From an uncultured Nitratireductor sp. (GTDB lineage: Bacteria > Pseudomonadota > Alphaproteobacteria > Rhizobiales > Rhizobiaceae): a stretch of DNA of 64,000 nt. Both the position numbers and the translations under genes were made by a program. Under the pieces are notes generated by a model. That model saw nothing but the letters and a program-made list of their open reading frames with translations, was not told the origin of the DNA and searched no databases. Positions 1-8,279 of this stretch are shown here, in pieces; the first letter of the stretch is position 1; every line of letters starts with the position of its first letter. The stretch spans positions 58,881 through 122,880 of the forward strand of contig NZ_CAJXGF010000001.1 in the NCBI RefSeq assembly GCF_913053745.1, given 5' to 3'.

Positions 1-2
1 TT

Positions 3-212
3 TCCCTCTCGGCCAGCGCTTTCGCGACGCCGGCAGTCCTGGGCGGACGGCGTATCAAGGTCGTCTCGACGACGGTCTATGACGAATTCCTGAACACACT
101 CAACTGGCCGTTGGGTGCTGCCATCGCGATGCTGCTTCTGGTGTCGGTCCTGACCATCATGATCGCTTGGAACAAATTGGTGGAACGCCGCTATTCGGGG
201 GTCTTCGAATGA
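3..212 (+). CDS. ABC transporter permease, C-terminal part (truncated by window edge)
   Basis: Frame 3 reads SLSASAFATPAVLGGRRIKVVSTTVYDEFLNTLNWPLGAAIAMLLL..., typical PotB-type C-terminus; TGA overlaps next ATG. Confidence 0.75.
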   Translation, partial: SLSASAFATPAVLGGRRIKVVSTTVYDEFLNTLNWPLGAAIAMLLLVSVLTIMIAWNKLVERRYSGVFE

Positions 213-1009
213 ACCGCAATGGCCTTTTCGCTCTCTGCTTCAACGCTCTGTTCGCGCTTTTCATGATGGGGCCGTTGATTGTCGTAATCGGAGTCTCCTT
301 CACACCGACCGGCTATCTGGAGTTTCCCCCAAGCGCAATTTCGTTTCGCTGGTTCAGGGCGATCCTCGACAATCCCGACTTCATCGACGCGGCATGGATC
401 AGCCTGGAGCTGGGATTGGCATCGGCGTCGCTTTCGACGGTTCTTGCCGTACCCGCTGCGCTCGCCATTGGGCGGGAACGTTTCCGTGGACGCGACGCAT
501 TGCAAGCGCTCTTCCTGTCCCCGCTCACCGTGCCGACCGTGGTTCTTGGTGTCGCTTTTCTGCGCTTTCTCAGTCTGTTCGACATCAATGGCACGTTTGT
601 CGGACTCGTTCTGTGTCATGCCGTAATCGTTACGCCCTTTGTCCTGCGTCTGGTGCTTGCCTCCGTAACGGGGGTCGACCGGTCCATCGAAATGGCCGCA
701 ACCTCGCTCGGCGCATCGCACTGGACGGTGTTTCGCCGTGTGACCCTGCCGCTTATTCTGCCGGGTGTGGTGGGTGGCTGGGTGCTGGCTTTCATCACCA
801 GTTTCGACGAATTGACTGTAACGGTGTTCATTGTGAACCCGTCGACGACCACGCTACCCGTACGGCTCTTCTCGCATATCACCCAGACGACAGATCCGCT
901 GGTCGCTTCCATCTCGACGATGGTGATCCTCCTGACGGTGTTGCTCATGCTCGCGGTCAACAGGCTCTACGGATTGGACAGGCTGCTGATCGGAGGAGAG
1001 GCGCGATGA
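209..1009 (+). CDS. ABC transporter permease (PotC/spermidine-putrescine type)
   Basis: MNRNGLFALCF...; EAA-loop-like MAATSLGASHWTVFRRVTLPLILPG; ATGA overlap with upstream permease. Confidence 0.88.
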   Translation: MNRNGLFALCFNALFALFMMGPLIVVIGVSFTPTGYLEFPPSAISFRWFRAILDNPDFIDAAWISLELGLASASLSTVLAVPAALAIGRERFRGRDALQALFLSPLTVPTVVLGVAFLRFLSLFDINGTFVGLVLCHAVIVTPFVLRLVLASVTGVDRSIEMAATSLGASHWTVFRRVTLPLILPGVVGGWVLAFITSFDELTVTVFIVNPSTTTLPVRLFSHITQTTDPLVASISTMVILLTVLLMLAVNRLYGLDRLLIGGEAR

Positions 1010-2112
1010 ACTACGACACGATTGTTGTCGGCGGGGGTTTGGTCGGCGCCGCCCTTGCGCATGGTCTCGGCAGACTTGGCGAGAAGGTTCTGGTGCTGGA
1101 CGAAGGCGACGTGGCATTCCGGGCTTCACGAGGCAATTTCGGCCTTGTCTGGGTACAGTCCAAGGGCGAGGCCATGCCCGAATATGCGCGCTGGAGCCGC
1201 CACTCGGCTGATGTCTGGCCGGACTTCTCCCAGGAGCTCCAGGAGCTGACTGGCATCGACACAGCCTATCACAAGGCCGGCGGCGTTCATCTGTGTCTTT
1301 CGGAAGAAGCCTGGGTACGCCAGTCCGCCCTCATCAAGCGCATGCACAATGTGCACGGGTCCGATTACGGGGCGATCATGATCGAACGCGATGAGCTTGA
1401 GAAGATGATGCCCGGGATCGGCCCGGAGGTCGTGGGCGCGAGCTGGTCGCCGCATGACGGCCATGCAAGCCCGCTTTATCTTTTGAGAGCACTGCACGAA
1501 AGCATCGTGCGTTCCGGCGGCGCCTACCGCAATGAAGCCCGTGTCGAAACTCTTGCAAAGGATGGCGACGGCTACCGCCTGACCACTGGAGCCGGTGTCT
1601 TCACGGGCACCAAGGTCGTGCTCGCAGCGGGTCTCGGAAACCGCACGCTGGGGCCTCTCGCAGGATTGAACGTGCCGGTGTTCCCACAAAAAGGGCAAAT
1701 CCTGGTGACGGAGCGCACGGAGATGAAGTTCTCCATGCCCACTGTGTTCATACGCCAGACCGACGAGGGATCTTTCCTTCTCGGCGACAGCCACGAGGAT
1801 GCCGGTTTCGACCTGACCTCGCGTCCAGGCATCATGGCGGATATTGCGACACGGGCGATCCGTTCCTTCCCCTTCCTGAAAGACCTGCGGCTCGTGCGCT
1901 CCTGGGCTGCATTGCGCGTCATGAGCCCGGACGGGTTCCCCATCTACCAACAGTCCGAGAGTCACCCGGGCGTCTTCTCGGTCAATTGTCACTCGGGCGT
2001 CACGCTGGCTGGTGCGCACGCGCGCACGCTCGCCCCCATGATCGCCCGCGGTCGACTGGAAGATCCCATGTCTGCTTTTTCAACAGAGAGACTGCATGTT
2101 CAAGCGCAATAA
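1006..2112 (+). CDS. FAD-dependent amino/imino-acid oxidoreductase (DAO family, HcnC/opine-oxidase beta-like)
   Basis: N-terminal GGGLVGAALAHGLGRLGEKVLVLDEG; C-terminal HSGVTLAGAHARTLAPMIA. Confidence 0.85.
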   Translation: MNYDTIVVGGGLVGAALAHGLGRLGEKVLVLDEGDVAFRASRGNFGLVWVQSKGEAMPEYARWSRHSADVWPDFSQELQELTGIDTAYHKAGGVHLCLSEEAWVRQSALIKRMHNVHGSDYGAIMIERDELEKMMPGIGPEVVGASWSPHDGHASPLYLLRALHESIVRSGGAYRNEARVETLAKDGDGYRLTTGAGVFTGTKVVLAAGLGNRTLGPLAGLNVPVFPQKGQILVTERTEMKFSMPTVFIRQTDEGSFLLGDSHEDAGFDLTSRPGIMADIATRAIRSFPFLKDLRLVRSWAALRVMSPDGFPIYQQSESHPGVFSVNCHSGVTLAGAHARTLAPMIARGRLEDPMSAFSTERLHVQAQ

Positions 2113-2395
2113 CGCCATCAAGTCCCCAAGGGTTTCTTTCACCTTCGAGGGCTGTTCCATAGATGCCGCTGCTGGCGACACGATCGCCTCTGCGCTCATG
2201 CTCGCGGGCGAAACCCACTTTCGCAATACGCCTGTTTCCCAGAGCGAGCGCGGCCCCTTCTGCCTGATGGGGGTGTGCTTTGAATGCCTTGTTGAAGTCG
2301 ACGGAATACCGAACCGCCAGGCCTGCATGGTGTCCGTGCGCGAAGGCATGAAAGTGCGCCGCCAGAAAGGCGCCATCGGAGTTGAAATCGAATGA
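2096..2395 (+). CDS. (2Fe-2S)-binding protein (HcnA/SoxA-N-terminal-like small subunit)
   Basis: 99 aa with FCLMGVCFECLVEVDG Cys motif; overlaps flanking genes. Confidence 0.85.
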   Translation: MFKRNNAIKSPRVSFTFEGCSIDAAAGDTIASALMLAGETHFRNTPVSQSERGPFCLMGVCFECLVEVDGIPNRQACMVSVREGMKVRRQKGAIGVEIE

Positions 2396-3777
2396 ACGCT
2401 TGTGACCTCGCCATTATCGGCGCCGGCCCCGCCGGCATGGCGGCAGCGACGGAGGCCGCAAATGCCGGCCTTTCCGTCATCCTTCTTGACGAACAGCCCG
2501 TTCCTGGCGGTCAGGTCTATCGTGCCATCGAAACGGTTCCGGAAGAGCGGCGGAAAATACTGGGACCGGATTATCAAAAGGGTATCGGAATCGCTGAGGC
2601 GTTTCGCGCCTGTAAGGCCACTTACATTCCCGAGGCGACTGTCTGGAACATCAATCCCGATCTGAGCATCGATTATTCGCGCAATGGCGGCTCCGCGCAG
2701 GTTTCCACACGACACCTCCTAATTGCGACAGGCGCGGTAGAGCGCCCCACGCCGATGCCCGGTTGGACCCTGCCCGGTGTTACGACAGCAGGTGCATTGC
2801 AAATCTTGCTCAAAGCCCACGGTGGCATCGGCGACGACGTGGTCCTCGTTGGAAGCGGGCCACTTCTCTATCTGCTTGCGCAACAGATGATCGTGGCGGG
2901 TGTCCCGCCGAAAGCCATTGTCGAAACTGTTGACAGGGAGCGTTACATCAAGGCGGCCCGACACCTTTGCAGCGCCCTCACCGCACTTCCTTATCTGCGC
3001 AAGGGTATGTCGATGATGCGACAGATCCGGCGTGCTGGTGTCCCGCGCTATTCCGGTGCTCACGATATCCGGATAGAGGGATCGCAACGCGCCGACGCCG
3101 TTCGTTTCTTTGCAAACGGCAGGGCACATCATATCGAAACATCCAGCGTAGCCCTGCATCAGGGGGTCGTTCCCAATCAACAGGCCACGCGCCTGCTTGG
3201 CTGCGATCACGTGTGGAATGAGAGCCAGCGTTGTTTCGTCCCCAAACTGGATGAATTCCTGGAAAGCAGCGTGGAGAACGTCTTCGTTGCGGGTGATGGA
3301 GCCGGTGTCGCGGGAGCGAAATCGGCGGAGATACGAGGAAGGCTCGTCGCCCTCCGGGTTGCCGGGAGACTCGGGAGCGACACGGACGCGGAAATTCGGG
3401 CTCTTCAGCGGCAGCTGAGACGCGATGAAGCCATTCGGCCCTTTCTCGAGACGCTGTATGCACCTTCAGACGAGGTCATGGTGCCTGGCGACGATGTTCT
3501 CGTTTGCCGCTGTGAGGAAGTAACGGCAGGAGCCATCCGGGAGGCTGTTGATCTCGGTGCCCCCGGCCCGAACCAGGTCAAGTCCTTTCTGCGCAGTGGC
3601 ATGGGTCCCTGCCAAGGTCGCATGTGCGGACTGACAGTCAGCACCATCATTGCGGAACGGCGCAGCGAGGATCCGGGCTCCATCGGCTATTATCGCCTGC
3701 GCCCCCCGCTGAAGCCACTCCTCCTTTCAGAACTGGCTCAGCTTGAACGAGAACCAACACGTGACGAACCGCTCTGA
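2392..3777 (+). CDS. FAD/NAD(P)-binding oxidoreductase with BFD-like [2Fe-2S] domain (HcnB/opine-oxidase alpha-like)
   Basis: GAGPAGMAAATEAANAG Rossmann; C-terminal CRCEEVTAG...GMGPCQGRMCG. Confidence 0.88.
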   Translation: MNACDLAIIGAGPAGMAAATEAANAGLSVILLDEQPVPGGQVYRAIETVPEERRKILGPDYQKGIGIAEAFRACKATYIPEATVWNINPDLSIDYSRNGGSAQVSTRHLLIATGAVERPTPMPGWTLPGVTTAGALQILLKAHGGIGDDVVLVGSGPLLYLLAQQMIVAGVPPKAIVETVDRERYIKAARHLCSALTALPYLRKGMSMMRQIRRAGVPRYSGAHDIRIEGSQRADAVRFFANGRAHHIETSSVALHQGVVPNQQATRLLGCDHVWNESQRCFVPKLDEFLESSVENVFVAGDGAGVAGAKSAEIRGRLVALRVAGRLGSDTDAEIRALQRQLRRDEAIRPFLETLYAPSDEVMVPGDDVLVCRCEEVTAGAIREAVDLGAPGPNQVKSFLRSGMGPCQGRMCGLTVSTIIAERRSEDPGSIGYYRLRPPLKPLLLSELAQLEREPTRDEPL

Positions 3778-3786
3778 GGCCGGACG

Positions 3787-4947
3787 ATGGTTGCAACATC
3801 TACCCGGCAAATGACAGCCGACCTCCTGGTGATTGGTGGTGGCATACACGGCTGCTCGGCAGCGCTGCATGCGGCGCTGCGCGGGCTCCGGGTTATCGTC
3901 TTTGAAAAGGACACCGTGGCACGGCACGCTTCCGGCGTGAATGCCGGGGGCGTACGGAAGCTCGGCAGGCACATCGCGGAAATTCCGCTTTCTCTGCATT
4001 CCATGTCCATATGGCGTCACATCGCCGACCTTGTCGACGATGATTGCGGCTTTCAGCCGGCACCGCAAATTAAGGTCGCAGAGACCGAAGCGGAGCTTGA
4101 AACATTGCGCCGGCGCGTCGCGGAGCTCAATGGTCTGGGCTACACCCATGAGCGGATTCTCGATCGGCAGACCATGCGCGAGCACCTGCCAGGTGTTGCC
4201 GAGCACTGTGTCGGTGCCATTGCGTCACTGGATGACGGATTTGCCCAGCCCTACCAGACCACCTTCGCCTTTCAGCGCAAGGCCCAGAAAACAGGCGTGC
4301 GCGTCCTGGAAAACACCCCGGTCGAGCGTGTGTTCAAATCAGGCAAGGACTGGAAGGTCAGTACAGGGGGGCAGGAGTTCACAGGACGTTTCGTGCTGAA
4401 TTGTGCAGGAGCTTGGGGAGGCGAAATTGCCCGGCAGATCGGCGACCATGCACCTGTCCGGGCCTATGCCCCCATGATGATTGTCACGGAACGACTGCGC
4501 CCGTTCTGTACCGCCGTCGTCGGAGCGACAGGACGTCCACTCTCCTTCAAGCAGATGCCGAATGGCACCGTCGTTATCGGCGGCGGCCGACCGGGGGTTC
4601 CCGAACCGGCAAGCAATCGAACGCATATGCAGATGGCTGAATTGCGCCATTCCGCGCAGACGGCGATGGATATTTTCCCCGTGATGCGCGCTGCACAGAT
4701 CGTCCGTTCATGGGCGGGAATCGAAGGGCTGATGCCGGATGGCATACCGATTATCGGTCCTGCGGCCCATGCGCAGGGTGCGTTCCACGCTTTCGGCTTC
4801 TCCGCTCATGGCTTTCAGCTTGGACCGGGTGTCGGCGACGTCATGGCCGAGCTGATCGCGACCGGCAGGACCCAGGCCCCGATCACTCCATTTTCAATCG
4901 AGCGCTTTCCACAAAATCCAACCAGAGCACATAAGGAACTCTCATGA
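3787..4947 (+). CDS. FAD-dependent oxidoreductase (DAO family)
   Basis: GGGIHGCSAALHAALRGLRVIVFEKD; HGFQLGPGVGDVMAELIATG. Confidence 0.85.
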   Translation: MVATSTRQMTADLLVIGGGIHGCSAALHAALRGLRVIVFEKDTVARHASGVNAGGVRKLGRHIAEIPLSLHSMSIWRHIADLVDDDCGFQPAPQIKVAETEAELETLRRRVAELNGLGYTHERILDRQTMREHLPGVAEHCVGAIASLDDGFAQPYQTTFAFQRKAQKTGVRVLENTPVERVFKSGKDWKVSTGGQEFTGRFVLNCAGAWGGEIARQIGDHAPVRAYAPMMIVTERLRPFCTAVVGATGRPLSFKQMPNGTVVIGGGRPGVPEPASNRTHMQMAELRHSAQTAMDIFPVMRAAQIVRSWAGIEGLMPDGIPIIGPAAHAQGAFHAFGFSAHGFQLGPGVGDVMAELIATGRTQAPITPFSIERFPQNPTRAHKELS

Positions 4948-5288
4948 TCAAGAGACACATCCAGACCCGCATCAACCACCGGGTCGTCGAACACAATGGC
5001 GTTTTGTATTTCGGAGGCCTCGTCGCCGATGACAAATCGCTCGACATGAAGGGCCAAACCGAACAGATCTGCGCAAAAATCGATGCACTGCTGGCGGAGG
5101 TCGGTTCATCGAAGGAGAACCTTCTCACGGCCATGATCTACATCTCGGACTTCTCGAAAAAGGAAGGTATGAATGCGGCCTGGCTGGAATGGATGCCCGC
5201 GGAACATTTGCCGACGAGAGCGACGATCGGCGTAGCTGAACTGGGCAAGGATACACTGATCGAAGTGGTTGTTTCCGCGGCGCGCTGA
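4944..5288 (+). CDS. RidA family (Rid/YjgF) protein
   Basis: 114 aa, VVEHNGVLYFGGLVADD...MKGQTEQICAKIDALLAEVGSSKENLLTAMIYISD. Confidence 0.88.
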   Translation: MIKRHIQTRINHRVVEHNGVLYFGGLVADDKSLDMKGQTEQICAKIDALLAEVGSSKENLLTAMIYISDFSKKEGMNAAWLEWMPAEHLPTRATIGVAELGKDTLIEVVVSAAR

Positions 5289-5314
5289 AACAAATTGTTT
5301 CCCGGTTCCGACCT

Positions 5315-5350
5315 GAGAAAAAACTTCCAGCCACAACCGTTGGCTGGAAG
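5315..5350 (-). terminator. Intrinsic terminator-like hairpin on the minus strand
   Basis: CTTCCAGCCA-N7-TGGCTGGAAG perfect 10-bp stem; minus-strand 3' side runs into T6. Confidence 0.6.
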
Positions 5351-5929
5351 CTCTGAATTCCAGGGCCAGAAGGCGGCCAAGCGCTACTTGTTCGATGCAC
5401 GCGATTGGTTGACCGCCACCGGTTTCGGGATGCAGGTGTCTGCACGTCTGGACAATACCGAACCTGCCAGGCAAACAACCTCTTTCGCTCGGATTGATCG
5501 AGCAGATCGGCGGCTTGTATCCACGGGGCTTCCAACCGGCCCGATCGTCGGCAAACGCACGGCTGTGCGCCTCAGCACCGGTTAAAGTGCGCCGAAATCG
5601 GGAATAAAATCCCGTTGCGATAAAAGTCTCACCAGCCACCTTCCATTTTTCTCTTGTGGGAATTCCACGGCCATTCTTCTCCTTACATTCGAACGCCTTC
5701 GTTTTTCGCGAGCCGTTTCCGCGATTTGGCTATTCCCCGACAGGCAGCGATGGCACGCGCCATCCAAATCACGGGCACAATCACGCCCGATCACGCCACT
5801 CCGGTTTGACGTTTGAGGTTTGTGGACGAGAACATTCTCGGTGCATCAGCGTGAATGACACAGAAGCCAACGGATCACTGATCAGGCACACACCTGTCGA
5901 ACAGCGCATGATTTTGCCAAGGCGTTGCA

Positions 5930-6165
5930 ATCGGTCGGTTCTGCGGAGCCACTCGGCAGATCGTCGCGCCACAACCCTTGCGACCTCAGTCCGGACCGCC
6001 GGTCGCACGGATACGGCATCCAGCAGGATATCGAGTGTCAGAAAGACGAGATCGCTCAGTTGGGCGATCCGAACTCCAGTGAGGTTATACCTGACAGCGA
6101 TTTCATCGACGATGGAGCCTTGCCCGATTGCGTTCCAATAAGCTGGAAGCGGCGGCGAGTCGGAG
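5930..6165 (-). pseudogene. Vestige of a serine-recombinase C-terminal region
   Basis: Minus frame YWNAIGQGSIVDEIAVRYNLTGVRIAQLSDLVFLTLDILLDAV resembles HDAVKEGFTIDEIAARENLSRTRIVQLIDLAFLAPAVLQSI of the 46.5 kb ORF; no upstream catalytic domain. Confidence 0.45.
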
Positions 6166-6253
6166 GGCTTATGCGTTGACTATCTCGACCGGAAACCCGT
6201 AGGTCGCATGATGTTCGGCAATCCTCTCGATCATCTTTAGCTCTCTATCTTGC

Positions 6254-6273
6254 ATAACATGGTAGCTTGTTAT
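6254..6273. promoter_or_regulatory. Candidate PadR operator
   Basis: Perfect inverted repeat ATAACA-N8-TGTTAT 27 bp upstream of the PadR start. Confidence 0.5.
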
Positions 6274-6299
6274 ATCTATGCATTAGGTTCGGAGCTTCC

Positions 6300-6623
6300 A
6301 TGACTGACTCAATCCAAATCCAACTGCGCAAGGGCGCTCTCGACCTTTGCGTCCTGGCGGTGTTGTCGCGAGGGGAGAACTATGGCTACGAAATCGCGAG
6401 CACCCTGGTCTCCGCTGTCGGAATGGGGGAAGGCACGATCTACCCTTTGATGCGCCGGATGCAGAACGAAGGTCTGGTTGCCACGCGCCTCGTGGAATCC
6501 AGCAGCGGACCGCCCCGCAAATATTATCGGCTCACGCCGCTCGGTCGGACGGTTTTCGAGGCGTATCGTAGCGATTGGCGCACGTTTGCAGCGGCGGTCG
6601 ACAAACTTCTTGAGGATGTATGA
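6300..6623 (+). CDS. PadR family transcriptional regulator
   Basis: QLRKGALDLCVLAVLSRGENYGYEIASTL...GEGTIYPLMRRMQNEGLV. Confidence 0.9.
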   Translation: MTDSIQIQLRKGALDLCVLAVLSRGENYGYEIASTLVSAVGMGEGTIYPLMRRMQNEGLVATRLVESSSGPPRKYYRLTPLGRTVFEAYRSDWRTFAAAVDKLLEDV

Positions 6624-7195
6624 TGACCAGGGATGCATTTCTGCAGAAGCTGAAACGGGGGCTTACTGGCCTTGCACCCGAAGAGATCGAAGAGATTCTT
6701 GCCGATTATTCCGCCCATTTTGCCGAATCCGACGCCCATGGCCGCAGTGAGGTGGAAGTTGCCGCCGCTCTTGGCGACCCGGCAAGGATTGCCCGGGAAC
6801 TGCGCGCCGACATAGGACTACGGCGTTTGGAGACCCAATGGAGCCTTTCCAACCTTGCGGTCGCAACCATGGCGCTAGCCGGGCTTGCGCTTGTCGATCT
6901 CGTTGTCTTCCTGCCCTTGCTGGTCGTGGCAATCGTATTGGCAATGGCCTTTGCCATCGTGCTGATCGCCATCGGCGCGGTCGGCTTGAAGATTGTCTTC
7001 ATGGCTCTGTTCTTCGACCAGAGTCAGACGATGCCGGACTTATTTGGGCGCCTCTTCATCGGAATAGGATTTGTGAGCGGCTTCTTCGGAGGCGGCGCAT
7101 TGTTGTTGATGGGCGTGAGTGCCGGCATCCGTATGTTCGGCCACTATGCCCGATTGCATTTTCGTGCGGTCCAGCCGGCCCGGCACGACGTCTGA
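6620..7195 (+). CDS. DUF1700 (HAAS) membrane protein
   Basis: FLQKLKRGLTGLAPEEIEEILADYSAHF then TM helices; overlaps PadR stop. Confidence 0.85.
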   Translation: MMTRDAFLQKLKRGLTGLAPEEIEEILADYSAHFAESDAHGRSEVEVAAALGDPARIARELRADIGLRRLETQWSLSNLAVATMALAGLALVDLVVFLPLLVVAIVLAMAFAIVLIAIGAVGLKIVFMALFFDQSQTMPDLFGRLFIGIGFVSGFFGGGALLLMGVSAGIRMFGHYARLHFRAVQPARHDV

Positions 7196-7231
7196 GGCTC
7201 GCGTCATTTTACGAACACGGAGAGTACCGAA

Positions 7232-8056
7232 ATGACTCGGAAATTGGCATTTGTGGCAACCGCGGGTTCTCTGGGAGCCGCAGTTTTTCTGACGCTCGGG
7301 ATCGCTCTTGCAGGATCGAACTGGAGCGATGCATCACGCTTGTTGGGTATGGGAGAATCGACCTGCGGGCCGACCAGCTCTGCCGGTCGGGAGATAACGC
7401 TCCCCTTGGCGGCGCATGACAGCTTCGCGATCCACATACCGGCCACGGTCCGCTATCAACCAGGAGGCAGGGCCGTAGCGGTTATCAGCGGTGATCCGGC
7501 ATTGCTCGATCATGTACGGCTGGAAGCCGGACAACTCCGCCTGGATTGCAATCCCGGCTGGTTTGCCTCCCGGCTCGACGTGAAACTTTCGGGACCGTCG
7601 ATCTCCAACTGGGAGCTGCGTGGCAACGGCGATCTGATCCTGTCGCAAATCAACCAGACGCAGCTCGCCTTGAGTATAAAGGGCAGCGGCAGTGCTTACG
7701 TCGAGGGAGCCGCCGATGCCGTCGAAGTCAAAATCTCGGGTTCGGGCGAGACGGAGTTGCGCGACCTGATCGCCAGGTCGGTACAGGTGGAAATTCATGG
7801 CAGCGGCAGCGTCGCCGCCAACGGAACAGCAGATGCGCTTGATGTGAACATTTCAGGTTCCGGCGAGGCCGAGTTGAAAGACCTGACCGCCAGAACTGTG
7901 CGGGTGAATATTCATGGCAGCGGTGATGCCAGGTTGACCGCGCAGGTCGACGCCGACGTTTTCGTGTCCGGAAGTGGCGATGTCGAATTGTCGGGCGGCC
8001 CCGTTATGCGTCGCTCCGAGATTAGAGGCAGCGGCAGCATTCAGCAGGTGCCCTGA
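7232..8056 (+). CDS. DUF2807 (head GIN domain) putative adhesin-like protein
   Basis: Signal-like N-terminus; repeated ISGSGEAEL/IHGSG motifs. Confidence 0.82.
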   Translation: MTRKLAFVATAGSLGAAVFLTLGIALAGSNWSDASRLLGMGESTCGPTSSAGREITLPLAAHDSFAIHIPATVRYQPGGRAVAVISGDPALLDHVRLEAGQLRLDCNPGWFASRLDVKLSGPSISNWELRGNGDLILSQINQTQLALSIKGSGSAYVEGAADAVEVKISGSGETELRDLIARSVQVEIHGSGSVAANGTADALDVNISGSGEAELKDLTARTVRVNIHGSGDARLTAQVDADVFVSGSGDVELSGGPVMRRSEIRGSGSIQQVP

Positions 8057-8279
8057 CCGACGACGAGCGTCAAATTAAATATTCGAGAGCGAAGCGGGAG
8101 TAACTGGCTGCAGACGGCTCCATCGTCGCGGACCTCTGGTGGTTGATGCTCTCCACGTTATCAGAGTTCGTTCGCTCGGAAACCGAACCGCAAAGGAATC
8201 CTGTCGGACATGCAGGGCGGAACGCTTATCATACAAGAAGGCGCAATCTAGTTGATATTCAACGGGCTACCTACCGGCC

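Noticed and set aside
2196-2480. Short minus-strand ORF over the 2Fe-2S gene
   Set aside because: Fully antisense to a well-supported small subunit gene.
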